Below are positions 15,598 to 23,872 of a stretch of 64,000 nucleotides of DNA, piece by piece; position 1 is the first letter of the stretch, and each line of letters opens with the position of its first letter. The stretch covers positions 1,083,876 through 1,147,875 of the forward strand of contig NZ_JBKGXS010000001.1 of the NCBI RefSeq assembly GCF_046546475.1. Direction: 5' to 3'. A program made the position numbers and the translations under genes. This DNA is from Pseudonocardia phyllosphaerae (GTDB taxonomy: Bacteria > Actinomycetota > Actinomycetes > Mycobacteriales > Pseudonocardiaceae). Below the pieces are notes generated by a model. That model saw only the letters and a program-made list of their open reading frames with translations. It made no database searches and had not been told where the DNA came from.

Positions 15598-17931
15598 GTG
15601 AGTTCCGAGTCCGAGCGCCACGCCCACGAGCGTCACGCGCAGCTGGCCGCCGAGGTGGCCGACCACCAGTTCCGGTACTACGTGCTGGACGCGCCGGTCG
15701 TCGCCGACGGCCAGTTCGACGAGCTGTGGCACGAGCTGCTCGCCCTGGAGGAGCGCCACCCGGGCCTCGTCACGCCGGACTCGCCGAGTCAACGCGTGGG
15801 CGGCACGTTCTCCACCGAGTTCGCCGCGCACGACCATCTCGAGCGGATGCTGTCGCTGGACAACGCGTTCTCGCCGGAGGACCTGCGCACCTGGCAGGAG
15901 CGGGTGACCAGGGAGGTCGGCGAGAACCTGCACTACCTGTGCGAGCTCAAGATCGACGGGCTCGCGGTGAACCTGCTGTACGAGGACGGGAAGCTCACCC
16001 GCGCGCTGACCCGGGGTGACGGGCGCACCGGCGAGGACATCACGCTCAACATGCGCACCCTGGCCGAGGTGCCCGAGCGGCTCACCGGCAGCGAGGAGTT
16101 CCCGGTCCCGAATCTGGTCGAGGTCCGCGGCGAGGTCTACTTCGCGCTCGAGGACTTCGAGAAGCTCAACGCCTCCCTGGTCGACGCGGGCAAGCCGCCG
16201 TTCGCGAACCCGCGCAACACCGCCGCCGGGTCGCTGCGCCAGAAGGACCCGCGGGTCACCGCGTCGCGCAACCTGCGGCTGATCTGCCACGGCATCGGCA
16301 GACGGGAGGGCTTCACGCCCACGACCCAGTCCCAGGCCTACGACGCGCTGGTCGCCTGGGGCCTGCCGATCTCGCCGCGTACCCGGGTCGTGCAGGGCAT
16401 CGACAAGGTGATCGAGTTCGTCGAGTACTGGGGCGAGCACCGCAACGACGTCGAGCACGAGATCGACGGCGTCGTCGCCAAGGTCGACGAGGTCGCGCTG
16501 CAGCGCCGCCTGGGGGCGACGTCGCGGTTCCCGCGCTGGGCGATCGCGTTCAAGTACCCGCCCGAGCAGGCCACCACCCGGCTGCTCGACATCCGGGTCA
16601 ACGTCGGGCGCACCGGGCGGGTGACACCGTTCGCGGTGATGGAGCCGGTCAAGGTCGCCGGGTCGACCGTCGAGATGGCCACCCTGCACAACGCCGACGA
16701 GGTGCGCCGCAAGGGCGTGCTGATCGGGGACCGGGTGGTCATCCGCAAGGCCGGCGACGTGATCCCCGAGGTGCTCGGCCCGGTCACCGACGTGCGCGAC
16801 GGCAGCGAGCGCCCGTTCGTCATGCCCACGCACTGCCCCGAGTGCGGCACCGCGCTGGTGCAGCAGAAGGCCGGCGACGTCGACCGGCGCTGCCCGAACG
16901 CGCGCTCCTGTCCCGCGCAGCTGCGCGAGCGGCTCTTCCACGTGGCCGGGCGCGGCGCGTTCGACATCGAGGGCCTCGGCTACGAGGCGGCGGTCGCGCT
17001 GCTGACCTCCGGGGTGCTCACCGACGAGGGCGACGTCTTCGCCCTCACCGAGGACGACCTGCTCGAGACCGAGCTGTTCCGCACCAAGGCGGGCGCGCTC
17101 TCGGCGAACGGGCGCAAGCTGCTGGAGAACCTGGAGAAGGCCAAGGACCGGCCGCTGTGGCGGGTGCTGGTCGGGCTGTCGATCCGGCACGTCGGCCCGA
17201 CGGCGGCGCAGGCGCTGGCCCGCGAGGTCGGCTCGATGGACGCCCTGCAGGACGCGGCCGAGCAGGCCCGCGAGGGCACCGAGGCGGCCGGGGTCGCGAT
17301 CGTCTCCGACGGGTCGGCGGGCGACGAGCCTGCCGGTGACGAGCAGACCGGTGACGAGCAGACCGGCGACGCAGCGGCCGATGACGAGGTGACGGCTCAG
17401 GTCACCGCGGCCGAAGCCGCCGGGGACGCCGACGCGGCCGCCGAGGCCGTCGCGGAGGCCGAGAAGCAGGAGAAGGCTGCGGCGCGCGCCCGGGCCAAGG
17501 CCGTCGCCGAGGCGCTGGCCCCGATCGCCGGGGTCGACGGCGTCGGCCCGACGATCGCCGCGGCCGTGCGCGACTGGTTCAGCGTCGGCTGGCACCGCGA
17601 GGTCGTCGACAAGTGGCGGGCCGCCGGTGTCCGGATGGAGGACGAGATCGACGACTCGGTCCCGCGCTTCCTGGAGGGCCTGTCGATCGTGATCACCGGG
17701 TCGATGGACGGCTGGTCCCGCGACGAGGCCAAGGAGGCGGTCATGGCCCGGGGCGGGCGGGCCGCCGGGTCGGTGTCGAAGAAGACCGCGTTCGTCGTCG
17801 CGGGGGAGGCGCCCGGCTCGAAGTACGAGAAGGCCGTCGAGCTCGGGGTGCCGGTGCTCGACGAGGCCGGCTTCGGGGTCCTGCTCGACCGGGGCCCGGA
17901 CGCGGCGCGCGAGCTGGCCGCTGCGGAGTAG
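15598..17931 (+). CDS. ligA: NAD-dependent DNA ligase LigA with acidic insertion
   Basis: 777 residues from GTG 15598. Domain order: Ia (YYVLDAPVVADGQFDELWHEL), adenylation domain with the lysine in ELKIDGLAV near residue 121, OB fold, Cys4 zinc finger (HCPECG, then RRCPNARSCPAQLR), helix-hairpin-helix repeats and a C-terminal BRCT domain. It seals nicks in replication and repair using NAD+. It is about 85 residues longer than M. tuberculosis LigA. The surplus is an Asp/Glu/Ala-rich insertion near residues 555-640 within the HhH region, including a repeated GDEQT unit. The essential motifs are intact. Confidence 0.97.
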   Translation: MSSESERHAHERHAQLAAEVADHQFRYYVLDAPVVADGQFDELWHELLALEERHPGLVTPDSPSQRVGGTFSTEFAAHDHLERMLSLDNAFSPEDLRTWQERVTREVGENLHYLCELKIDGLAVNLLYEDGKLTRALTRGDGRTGEDITLNMRTLAEVPERLTGSEEFPVPNLVEVRGEVYFALEDFEKLNASLVDAGKPPFANPRNTAAGSLRQKDPRVTASRNLRLICHGIGRREGFTPTTQSQAYDALVAWGLPISPRTRVVQGIDKVIEFVEYWGEHRNDVEHEIDGVVAKVDEVALQRRLGATSRFPRWAIAFKYPPEQATTRLLDIRVNVGRTGRVTPFAVMEPVKVAGSTVEMATLHNADEVRRKGVLIGDRVVIRKAGDVIPEVLGPVTDVRDGSERPFVMPTHCPECGTALVQQKAGDVDRRCPNARSCPAQLRERLFHVAGRGAFDIEGLGYEAAVALLTSGVLTDEGDVFALTEDDLLETELFRTKAGALSANGRKLLENLEKAKDRPLWRVLVGLSIRHVGPTAAQALAREVGSMDALQDAAEQAREGTEAAGVAIVSDGSAGDEPAGDEQTGDEQTGDAAADDEVTAQVTAAEAAGDADAAAEAVAEAEKQEKAAARARAKAVAEALAPIAGVDGVGPTIAAAVRDWFSVGWHREVVDKWRAAGVRMEDEIDDSVPRFLEGLSIVITGSMDGWSRDEAKEAVMARGGRAAGSVSKKTAFVVAGEAPGSKYEKAVELGVPVLDEAGFGVLLDRGPDAARELAAAE

Positions 17932-18018
17932 CGAGGGACGGCGCCGCTGCGGAGTGGCGAGAGGCGGCGCCGCTGCCGAGTGGCGAGAGGCAGCGCCGCT
18001 GCGGAGTAACGGGGGCAG
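17915..18018. repeat. Four 26-base tandem repeats beginning inside the ligA stop region
   Basis: Units start at 17915, 17941, 17967 and 17993 with core GCCGCTGCGGAGT followed by RGCGAGRG. The first unit carries the last ligA codons and stop, so the end of the gene appears to have been duplicated downstream. The remainder of the gap to the next gene shows nothing recognisable. Confidence 0.75.
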
Positions 18019-18281
18019 TACCGGACGGCGGAGCAGGGGCAGTTGCGGCACGCCGCCGGTGACCGGCCGCTCACCGGGCGTGTTCCCGCCCGGCGCTCCC
18101 GGACACCCGGACGGCGACGATCCCGGCGTGCGGGCGCGTCCACCCGGTCGCGGCGGCGGTCGCTCTCCTAATGTCTGACGGGTCGGCCCGACGGGCCGGC
18201 ACGTCCGGAACGGCCGGGCCCCGTGCTGCCGCGGGGGAGCCGCCGTGGCCGGGCGCAGGTCGGGGCGAATCGGGGGACAGC

Positions 18282-19001
18282 GTGCTGCAGGCGGTACTCA
18301 ACGGATCACGTCCGTCGGACGCGCATCCCGCGCTACCGGTCCTGCCACGGCACCTGGCCCGCGACGCCCGCGCGGTCGCCCGGCTCGGTGTCACCTCGGT
18401 GCACGTCCACCCGCGCGACGACAACGGCAACGAGACGATCGAGCCGGCCGTCGTCGGCGACGTCGTGTCGCTGATCCGCCAGGAGGCCCCCGGCGTCGAG
18501 ATCGGCATCCCGACCGGCCGCTGGATCCAGCCGAACACCCAGGCCCGCATCGAGACCGTGATGGCGTGGGGGCGGCTCGGCGCGGGCAAGCCCGACGTGT
18601 GCGGGGTCAACGTGCACGAGCAGGGCTGGACCGACGTCTGCCAGGCCGCCGCCTCGGTCGGCATCGCCGTCGAGCTCGGGGTCTGGACCAGCGGTGACGC
18701 GGTCACTCTGCGTCAGAACGGCCTGCCGCCGGGCACCCGCCGGGTGCTCGCCGAGTCCACGGTGACCGACCCGGAGACCGCGGTCGCCGAGGGCATCCGG
18801 ATCCTGCGCGCGCTCGGTCAGCCCCCGGTGCCGGTGCTGCTGCACGGGGAGGAAGAGGGCGCCTGGCCGGTGCTCGAGTACGCCACCCGGGTCAACATCG
18901 ACTCCCGGATCGGCTTCGAGGACGTCCTGGTCCGCCCGGACGGCTGGCTCGCCACCGGCAACGACGACCTCGTCCGCACCGCCCTGTCCATCCGGGTCTG
19001 A
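18282..19001 (+). CDS. BKACE / 3-keto-5-aminohexanoate cleavage family protein (DUF849)
   Basis: 239 residues from GTG 18282, chosen because VLQAVLNGSRP aligns with the family N-terminus and CGGGGGA provides an RBS. An in-frame ATG at 18171 would add 37 low-complexity residues. The zinc-binding His-x-His is in TSVHVHPRDD and the distant Glu ligand is likely in SRIGFEDVL. Family members condense a beta-keto acid with acetyl-CoA to yield acetoacetate and an acyl-CoA. The amine or acid substrate here is unknown. The protein is shorter than the lysine-fermentation enzyme. Confidence 0.75.
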   Translation: MLQAVLNGSRPSDAHPALPVLPRHLARDARAVARLGVTSVHVHPRDDNGNETIEPAVVGDVVSLIRQEAPGVEIGIPTGRWIQPNTQARIETVMAWGRLGAGKPDVCGVNVHEQGWTDVCQAAASVGIAVELGVWTSGDAVTLRQNGLPPGTRRVLAESTVTDPETAVAEGIRILRALGQPPVPVLLHGEEEGAWPVLEYATRVNIDSRIGFEDVLVRPDGWLATGNDDLVRTALSIRV

Positions 19002-19015
19002 CGCGCGGCGAGAGC

Positions 19016-19672
19016 TCAGGCCTTGAGGACCGTGGCCACTATCCCGGCCAGGTGCGCCAGCCGCGCCAGCTCCGAGGGCCGGAACACCGGCCCGCCCGGG
19101 CGCGCCACCACCAGCGACTTCGGCGGCTCCCCGGACCCGAACGGCGCGGCGGCCAGCTCGGTGTCCATCGCCCGCCACGGCTCGGGCACCCAGTGCGACT
19201 CGTCGAGCGCGATCGCCCGGTCCAGCGGCAGCCACGGCAGATCCCCGGTCCGGGTCTCCGGAGCCGCGGAGGACTCGGCGATCCGGTAGGACCGCCCGTC
19301 CTCGCTGACCGCGACCAGCGCCCAGCCCGCGCGGAACAGCCGCGGCACCTCCGCGGCGAGCCGGTCCAGCCCGTGCCGCGGGTCGCCGGCGATCTCGTCG
19401 AGCAGCTCCAGCTCGCGGTGCGTGTCGAGCATCCCGGTGTGCGGGCGTACCGACTCCACGGTCACGCCGGGCACCGACTCCGCGGCGGTGATCAGCACGT
19501 CCGGCGGGCGGTGCGTGGCCAGCTCGATCGCGATGTCGTCGACAGCCTGGCCGTCGTCGCGCTCGACGACGTCGACGCTGAGGATGTCCGCCCCGGCCCC
19601 GCCGAGGGCGGACGCCACGGCGCCCAGGGTGCCGGGCTCGTCCGGGAGGATGACCCGGAGCAGGTACGACAC
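19016..19672 (-). CDS. ACT domain-containing protein (Rv3013-like)
   Basis: 218 residues from GTG 19672 with GAGAGGT upstream. The N-terminal 75 residues form an ACT domain: YLLRVILPDEPGTLGAVASA followed by GADILSVDVVERD. The remainder is a conserved actinobacterial domain of unknown role (DLPWLPLDRAIALDESHWVP). ACT domains bind amino acids and regulate metabolism, but no catalytic domain is attached here. It sits between ligA and gatCAB as in mycobacteria. The ligand is not known. Confidence 0.8.
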   Translation of the reverse strand: MSYLLRVILPDEPGTLGAVASALGGAGADILSVDVVERDDGQAVDDIAIELATHRPPDVLITAAESVPGVTVESVRPHTGMLDTHRELELLDEIAGDPRHGLDRLAAEVPRLFRAGWALVAVSEDGRSYRIAESSAAPETRTGDLPWLPLDRAIALDESHWVPEPWRAMDTELAAAPFGSGEPPKSLVVARPGGPVFRPSELARLAHLAGIVATVLKA

Positions 19673-19865
19673 GGGCGGACCTCTCTGCTCTGTCGTGCTG
19701 GGTGCGGACGCGCGACCGGGCTCGGCCGGACGGGTGCACCGCCCGGCGCGGGCGGGGCCCGGGAGATCCTGCCACCCCGTCGCCCCCGGGGAACATCGTC
19801 TCCTGTGTCACGGCTCGGCCACACCGGGTCACCGGGTGCCCGACCGGGCTGCGGACCGGCCGGAA

Positions 19866-19871
19866 TAGACT
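19866..19871 (+). promoter_or_regulatory. Candidate -10 of the gatCAB operon in the gap 19673-19996
   Basis: TAGACT stands out in a very GC-rich 324-base gap between the divergent ACT-domain gene and gatC. An RBS (GAGGAGGGG) precedes gatC. Nothing else recognisable was seen in the gap. Confidence 0.4.
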
Positions 19872-19996
19872 GGGATGCACACCGGCGCACAGGTCCCCGC
19901 GCGGGCGCGTCGCCGGTGGTTCGAGCGGGCCGAGGAGGCCGACGCGGAGTCGCGTCCGGCCCCGGTCCCGCGGAGTGAACCATCCCGAGGAGGGGC

Positions 19997-20329
19997 ATGA
20001 CCGCCGATTCCGCCGGCCCGACGGGCACCGGTGGGGCCATCACCCGGGACGAGGTCGCGCACCTCGCCCGGCTGGCCCGGCTGGCCGTCACCGAGCAGGA
20101 GCTGGACACCTTCGCGGGCCAGCTCGACGTGATCATCGGGTCGGTGGCCCGGGTCGGGGAGGTCGCCGCCGACGACATCCCGCCGACCTCGCACGCCGTC
20201 CCGCTGGAGAACGTCTTCCGGCCCGACGAGCGCCGCCCGGGGCTGACCCAGGAGCAGGCACTCGCCGGTGCCCCCGCGGCCGAGGACGGCCGCTTCCGCG
20301 TCCCGCGCATCCTGGGGGAGGAGCAGTGA
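19997..20329 (+). CDS. gatC: Asp-tRNA(Asn)/Glu-tRNA(Gln) amidotransferase subunit C
   Basis: 110 residues from ATG 19997. ITRDEVAHLARLARLAVTEQELDTF and the C-terminal LTQEQALAGAPAAEDGRFRVPRIL are typical of GatC, the small belt subunit that wraps around GatA and stabilises it against GatB. Its stop codon overlaps the GTG start of gatA. It is required for the indirect route to Gln-tRNA(Gln), and possibly Asn-tRNA(Asn). Confidence 0.95.
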   Translation: MTADSAGPTGTGGAITRDEVAHLARLARLAVTEQELDTFAGQLDVIIGSVARVGEVAADDIPPTSHAVPLENVFRPDERRPGLTQEQALAGAPAAEDGRFRVPRILGEEQ

Positions 20330-21849
20330 GCACCCCGAGCAGCGGGCTCGTCCGGCTGACCGCCGCCGAGCTGGCCCAGAAGATCCACTCCGGTGAGGTG
20401 TCCTCGGTCGAGGTCACGCAGGCGCACCTGGACCGGATCGCCGCCGTCGACGGTGGCGAGCAGGGCGTGCACGCGTTCCTGCACGTCGGTGCGGAGTCCG
20501 CGCTGGCCGCGGCCGAGCTGGCCGACGCCCGGATCGCCGCCGGTGAGCAGCCCGCGTCCCCGCTGGACGGGGTGCCGCTGGCTCTCAAGGACGTCTTCAC
20601 CACCACCGACATGCCCACGACGGCCGGGTCCCGGATCCTCGAGGGCTGGCAGCCGCCGTACGACTCCACGGTCACCGCGCGGCTGCGCGCCGCCGGGATC
20701 CCGGTGCTGGGCAAGACGAACATGGACGAGTTCGCGATGGGCTCGTCGACCGAGCACTCGGCGTACGGCGTCACCCGCAACCCATGGGACCGCACCCGCG
20801 TGCCGGGCGGCTCCGGCGGTGGCTCCGCGGCCTCGCTGGCCGCGTTCGAGGCGCCGCTGTCGATCGGCACCGACACCGGCGGCTCGATCCGCCAGCCGGC
20901 CGCGTTCACCGGCACCGTCGGCGTCAAGCCGACCTACGGCCAGGTGTCGCGCTACGGGCTGATCGCCTGCGCGTCGTCACTGGACCAGGGCGGGCCGTGC
21001 GCCCGCACCGTGCTCGACGCGGCGCTGCTGCACGAGGTCATCGGCGGCCACGACGAGCGCGACTCCACCTCGATCGACCGGGAGCTCCCGGCGGTGGTCG
21101 AGGCCGCGCGCCAGGGTGCGACCGGGGACCTGACCGGGCTGCGCGTCGGCGTCGTGCGGGAGCTCGGCGGCGAGGGCTACCAGCCGGGCGTGCGCGCGGC
21201 GTTCGACGCGTCGCTGCGCCGGCTGGAGAAGCTGGGCGCCGAGATCGTCGAGGTGTCCTGCCCGAACTTCGAGTACGCCATGGCCGCGTACTACCTGATC
21301 CTGCCGAGCGAGGTGTCGTCGAACCTCGCCCGGTTCGACGCCATGCGCTACGGCTTGCGCGTGGCCGAGGGCCGCAGCGCCGAGGAGGTCATGGCGAACA
21401 CCCGCGAGCAGGGGCTGGGCCCCGAGGTGAAGCGCCGGATCATGCTCGGCACCTACGCGCTGTCCAGCGGCTACTACGACGCCTACTACGGCCAGGCGCA
21501 GAAGGTCCGTACCCTGATCGGGCGGGACTTCGCGAACGCGTTCGCCCAGGCCGACGTGCTCGTCTCGCCGACCGCGCCGACCGTGCCGTTCCCGATCGGG
21601 GAGAAGGTCGACGACCCGCTGGCCATGTACCTCAACGACCTGGCAACGATCCCGACGAACCTGGCCGGTGTGGCCGGGATGTCGCTGCCTGCCGGGCTGT
21701 CCGAGGGGCTGCCGGTGGGCCTGCAGGTCATGGCGCCCGCGCTGGGCGAGGCCGTGATGTACCGCGTCGGGGCCGCCTTCGAGGCCGCCCGCGACGCCGA
21801 CGAGGGCGGTCCGCTGATCGCGCGCGTTCCGGAGGTGGTGTCCGCATGA
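20326..21849 (+). CDS. gatA: Asp/Glu-tRNA amidotransferase subunit A (amidase)
   Basis: 507 residues from GTG 20326, overlapping gatC by GTGA. Amidase-signature catalytic triad: the Lys in PLALKDVFTT, the cis-Ser in GGSGGGSAAS, and the nucleophilic Ser in TDTGGSIRQPAAFTG. It releases ammonia from glutamine (or asparagine) and channels it to GatB. Upstream and downstream overlaps make one translationally coupled gatC-gatA-gatB unit. In M. tuberculosis a pfkA gene separates gatA from gatB, and it is absent here. Confidence 0.97.
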   Translation: MSTPSSGLVRLTAAELAQKIHSGEVSSVEVTQAHLDRIAAVDGGEQGVHAFLHVGAESALAAAELADARIAAGEQPASPLDGVPLALKDVFTTTDMPTTAGSRILEGWQPPYDSTVTARLRAAGIPVLGKTNMDEFAMGSSTEHSAYGVTRNPWDRTRVPGGSGGGSAASLAAFEAPLSIGTDTGGSIRQPAAFTGTVGVKPTYGQVSRYGLIACASSLDQGGPCARTVLDAALLHEVIGGHDERDSTSIDRELPAVVEAARQGATGDLTGLRVGVVRELGGEGYQPGVRAAFDASLRRLEKLGAEIVEVSCPNFEYAMAAYYLILPSEVSSNLARFDAMRYGLRVAEGRSAEEVMANTREQGLGPEVKRRIMLGTYALSSGYYDAYYGQAQKVRTLIGRDFANAFAQADVLVSPTAPTVPFPIGEKVDDPLAMYLNDLATIPTNLAGVAGMSLPAGLSEGLPVGLQVMAPALGEAVMYRVGAAFEAARDADEGGPLIARVPEVVSA

Positions 21850-23354
21850 CCGCGTCGACCGAGGAGCTCGTCGACTTCGACGACGTCGTCGCCCGCTTCG
21901 ACCCGACGCTGGGCATCGAGGTGCACGTGGAGCTGTCCACGAACACCAAGATGTTCTGCAGCTGCCCGACCGGGTTCGGCGCCGAGCCGAACACCCAGGT
22001 CTGCCCGGTCTGCCTGGGCCTGCCCGGCGCGCTGCCGGTGGTCAACCGGACCGCGGTGGAGTCCGCGATCCGGATCGGGCTGGCGCTGAACTGCTCGATC
22101 GCACCGTGGGGCCGCTTCGCCCGGAAGAACTACTTCTATCCGGACATGCCGAAGAACTTCCAGACCTCCCAGTACGACGAGCCGATCGCCCACGACGGGT
22201 TCCTGGACCTGACCCTCGACGACGGCGAGGTCGTCCGGATCGGCATCGAGCGCGCGCACATGGAGGAGGACACCGGCAAGTCGCTGCACGTCGGCGGGGC
22301 CGACGGCCGCATCCACGGTGCCGACCACTCGCTGCTCGACTACAACCGGGCAGGCGTCCCGCTGATCGAGATCGTCACCAAGATGGTCCCGGACACCGGG
22401 GCGCGCGCCCCGGAGGTGGCTCGCGCCTACGTCACCGCACTGCGTGACCTGGTGAAGTCCCTCGGCGTCTCCGACGTCCGGATGGACCAGGGCTCGATGC
22501 GTGCCGACGTGAACCTGTCGCTGTCGCCCAAGGACACCGGCGAGCTGGGCACCCGCACCGAGACCAAGAACGTCAACTCGCTGCGGTCGGTCGAGCGGGC
22601 CGTCCGGTTCGAGATGAGCCGCCAGGCAGGCGTGCTCGACGCCGGCGGCGAGATCGTGCAGGAGACCCGGCACTTCGACGAGGCCACCGGGCACACCCGC
22701 GCCGGGCGCAAGAAGGAGACCTCGGAGGACTACCGGTACTTCCCGGAGCCCGACCTGGTCCCGATCGCGCCGTCGGAGGAGTGGGTCGAGGAGCTGCGCG
22801 GCACGCTGCCCGAGCTGCCGTGGGAGCGCCGCAAGCGGATCCAGACCGAGTGGGGCGTCTCCGACGAGGAGATCCGCGACCTGGTCAACGCCGGTGCGCT
22901 CGACCTGGTCGAGGCCACCGTCGCCGCGGGCGCGTCGTCGCAGGAGGCCCGCTCCTGGTGGGTCGCCTACCTCGCGCAGCAGGCCAACACCCGTGCCGTG
23001 GAGCTCACCGATCTGGCGATCACCCCGGAGCAGGTGGCGCGGGTGATCGCGCTGGTCACCGACGGCGAGCTGACGAACAAGCTGGCCCGCCAGGTCGTCG
23101 ACGGCGTGCTCGACGGCGAGGGCACGCCCGACGAGGTCGTCGCCGCCCGCGGGCTGAAGGTCGTCTCCGACGAGGGCGAGCTGGTTGCCGCCGTCGACGC
23201 GGCCCTGGCCGAGCAGCCCGACGTCGCGGAGAAGATCCGTGGCGGCAAGGTGCAGGCCGCCGGTGCGATCGTCGGTGCGGTCATGAAGGCGACCAAGGGC
23301 CAGGCCGACGCCAAGCGCGTGCGGGAGCTGGTCGTGGAGCGCTGCAACGGCTGA
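21846..23354 (+). CDS. gatB: Asp/Glu-tRNA amidotransferase subunit B
   Basis: 502 residues from ATG 21846, overlapping gatA by ATGA. GIEVHVELSTNTKMFCSC and CPVCLGLPG supply the Cys4 zinc site of the cradle domain. AHMEEDTGKS and GTRTETKNVNSL are conserved kinase-site segments. The C-terminal YqeY-like tail (GKVQAAGAIVGAVMKATKGQ) contacts the tRNA. It phosphorylates the misacylated side chain and accepts ammonia from GatA. The gltX-tRNA-Gln-tRNA-Glu cluster at 42.3-44.2 kb encodes its upstream partners. Confidence 0.97.
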   Translation: MTASTEELVDFDDVVARFDPTLGIEVHVELSTNTKMFCSCPTGFGAEPNTQVCPVCLGLPGALPVVNRTAVESAIRIGLALNCSIAPWGRFARKNYFYPDMPKNFQTSQYDEPIAHDGFLDLTLDDGEVVRIGIERAHMEEDTGKSLHVGGADGRIHGADHSLLDYNRAGVPLIEIVTKMVPDTGARAPEVARAYVTALRDLVKSLGVSDVRMDQGSMRADVNLSLSPKDTGELGTRTETKNVNSLRSVERAVRFEMSRQAGVLDAGGEIVQETRHFDEATGHTRAGRKKETSEDYRYFPEPDLVPIAPSEEWVEELRGTLPELPWERRKRIQTEWGVSDEEIRDLVNAGALDLVEATVAAGASSQEARSWWVAYLAQQANTRAVELTDLAITPEQVARVIALVTDGELTNKLARQVVDGVLDGEGTPDEVVAARGLKVVSDEGELVAAVDAALAEQPDVAEKIRGGKVQAAGAIVGAVMKATKGQADAKRVRELVVERCNG

Positions 23355-23367
23355 GCGCGTTCGTCCC

Positions 23368-23404
23368 GCGGGGGCGGTTCCGGGATCCCCGGGGCCGCCC
23401 CCGC
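23368..23404 (+). terminator. Terminator hairpin after gatB
   Basis: GCGGGGGCGG pairs perfectly with CCGCCCCCGC around a 17-base loop, starting 13 bases beyond the gatB stop. Confidence 0.7.
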
Positions 23405-23430
23405 GCCGTTCACCCGGTGTCTCGCCCGGT

Positions 23431-23491
23431 GATCGCCACGTTCGTGACGCAGCGTTCGCCCGGCGGCCGCCTGGTCACAGACGTGGCGATC
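23431..23491. repeat. Intergenic dyad (REP-like candidate)
   Basis: An 11-base perfect inverted repeat (GATCGCCACGT and its complement) is extended inward by GTGAC/GTCAC after a three-base mismatch. It lies between the gatB terminator and a convergent small gene. Only one copy was noticed in this window. Confidence 0.5.
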
Positions 23492-23522
23492 TCCAGGGGC
23501 GGCGATCGTGCAGGGGCGGCGG

Positions 23523-23837
23523 TCAGTCCATGGAACGGACCCAGTTCGTGGCGTCGACGAGCGAGGACTTCGGCCGGTGCCGGCGCAGCTCGCGGATGGC
23601 AGCGACCTCGCCGTCGGCGTCGCGGCGGGCACGCAGGGCATCGGTCAGCTCGGGATCCACCTCACCGATCGGCTCCTGGTTGCGTTGCCGGAGCAGGCTC
23701 GCCGTCAGCGACACCCCCGACGACAGCAGCATCAGCACGAACGGCCAGCCGGTGTAGCCCACGAACCACAGCACCACGGCGATGGCCAGGATCACGAGCA
23801 ACAGCACGTTCCCTGCGATCTCGGCCTTGCGGGTCAT
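23523..23837 (-). CDS. Small membrane protein of unknown function
   Basis: 104 residues from ATG 23837. Two hydrophobic helices, NVLLLVILAIAVVLWFVGY and PFVLMLLSSGVSLTASLL, are followed by a charged cytoplasmic tail rich in Arg, Glu and Asp (LRARRDADGEVAAIRELRRH). It lies 35 bases downstream of the lipoprotein gene on the same strand and could be cotranscribed. No family recognised. Confidence 0.65.
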   Translation of the reverse strand: MTRKAEIAGNVLLLVILAIAVVLWFVGYTGWPFVLMLLSSGVSLTASLLRQRNQEPIGEVDPELTDALRARRDADGEVAAIRELRRHRPKSSLVDATNWVRSMD

Positions 23838-23872
23838 CCGATCCCCCGGTTCGAACGGTCCGTCAGGACGTG

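Noticed and set aside
15376..18051. 891-codon minus-strand frame opposite ligA
   Set aside because: Shadow of ligA. Composition is biased and it lacks motifs or an RBS.
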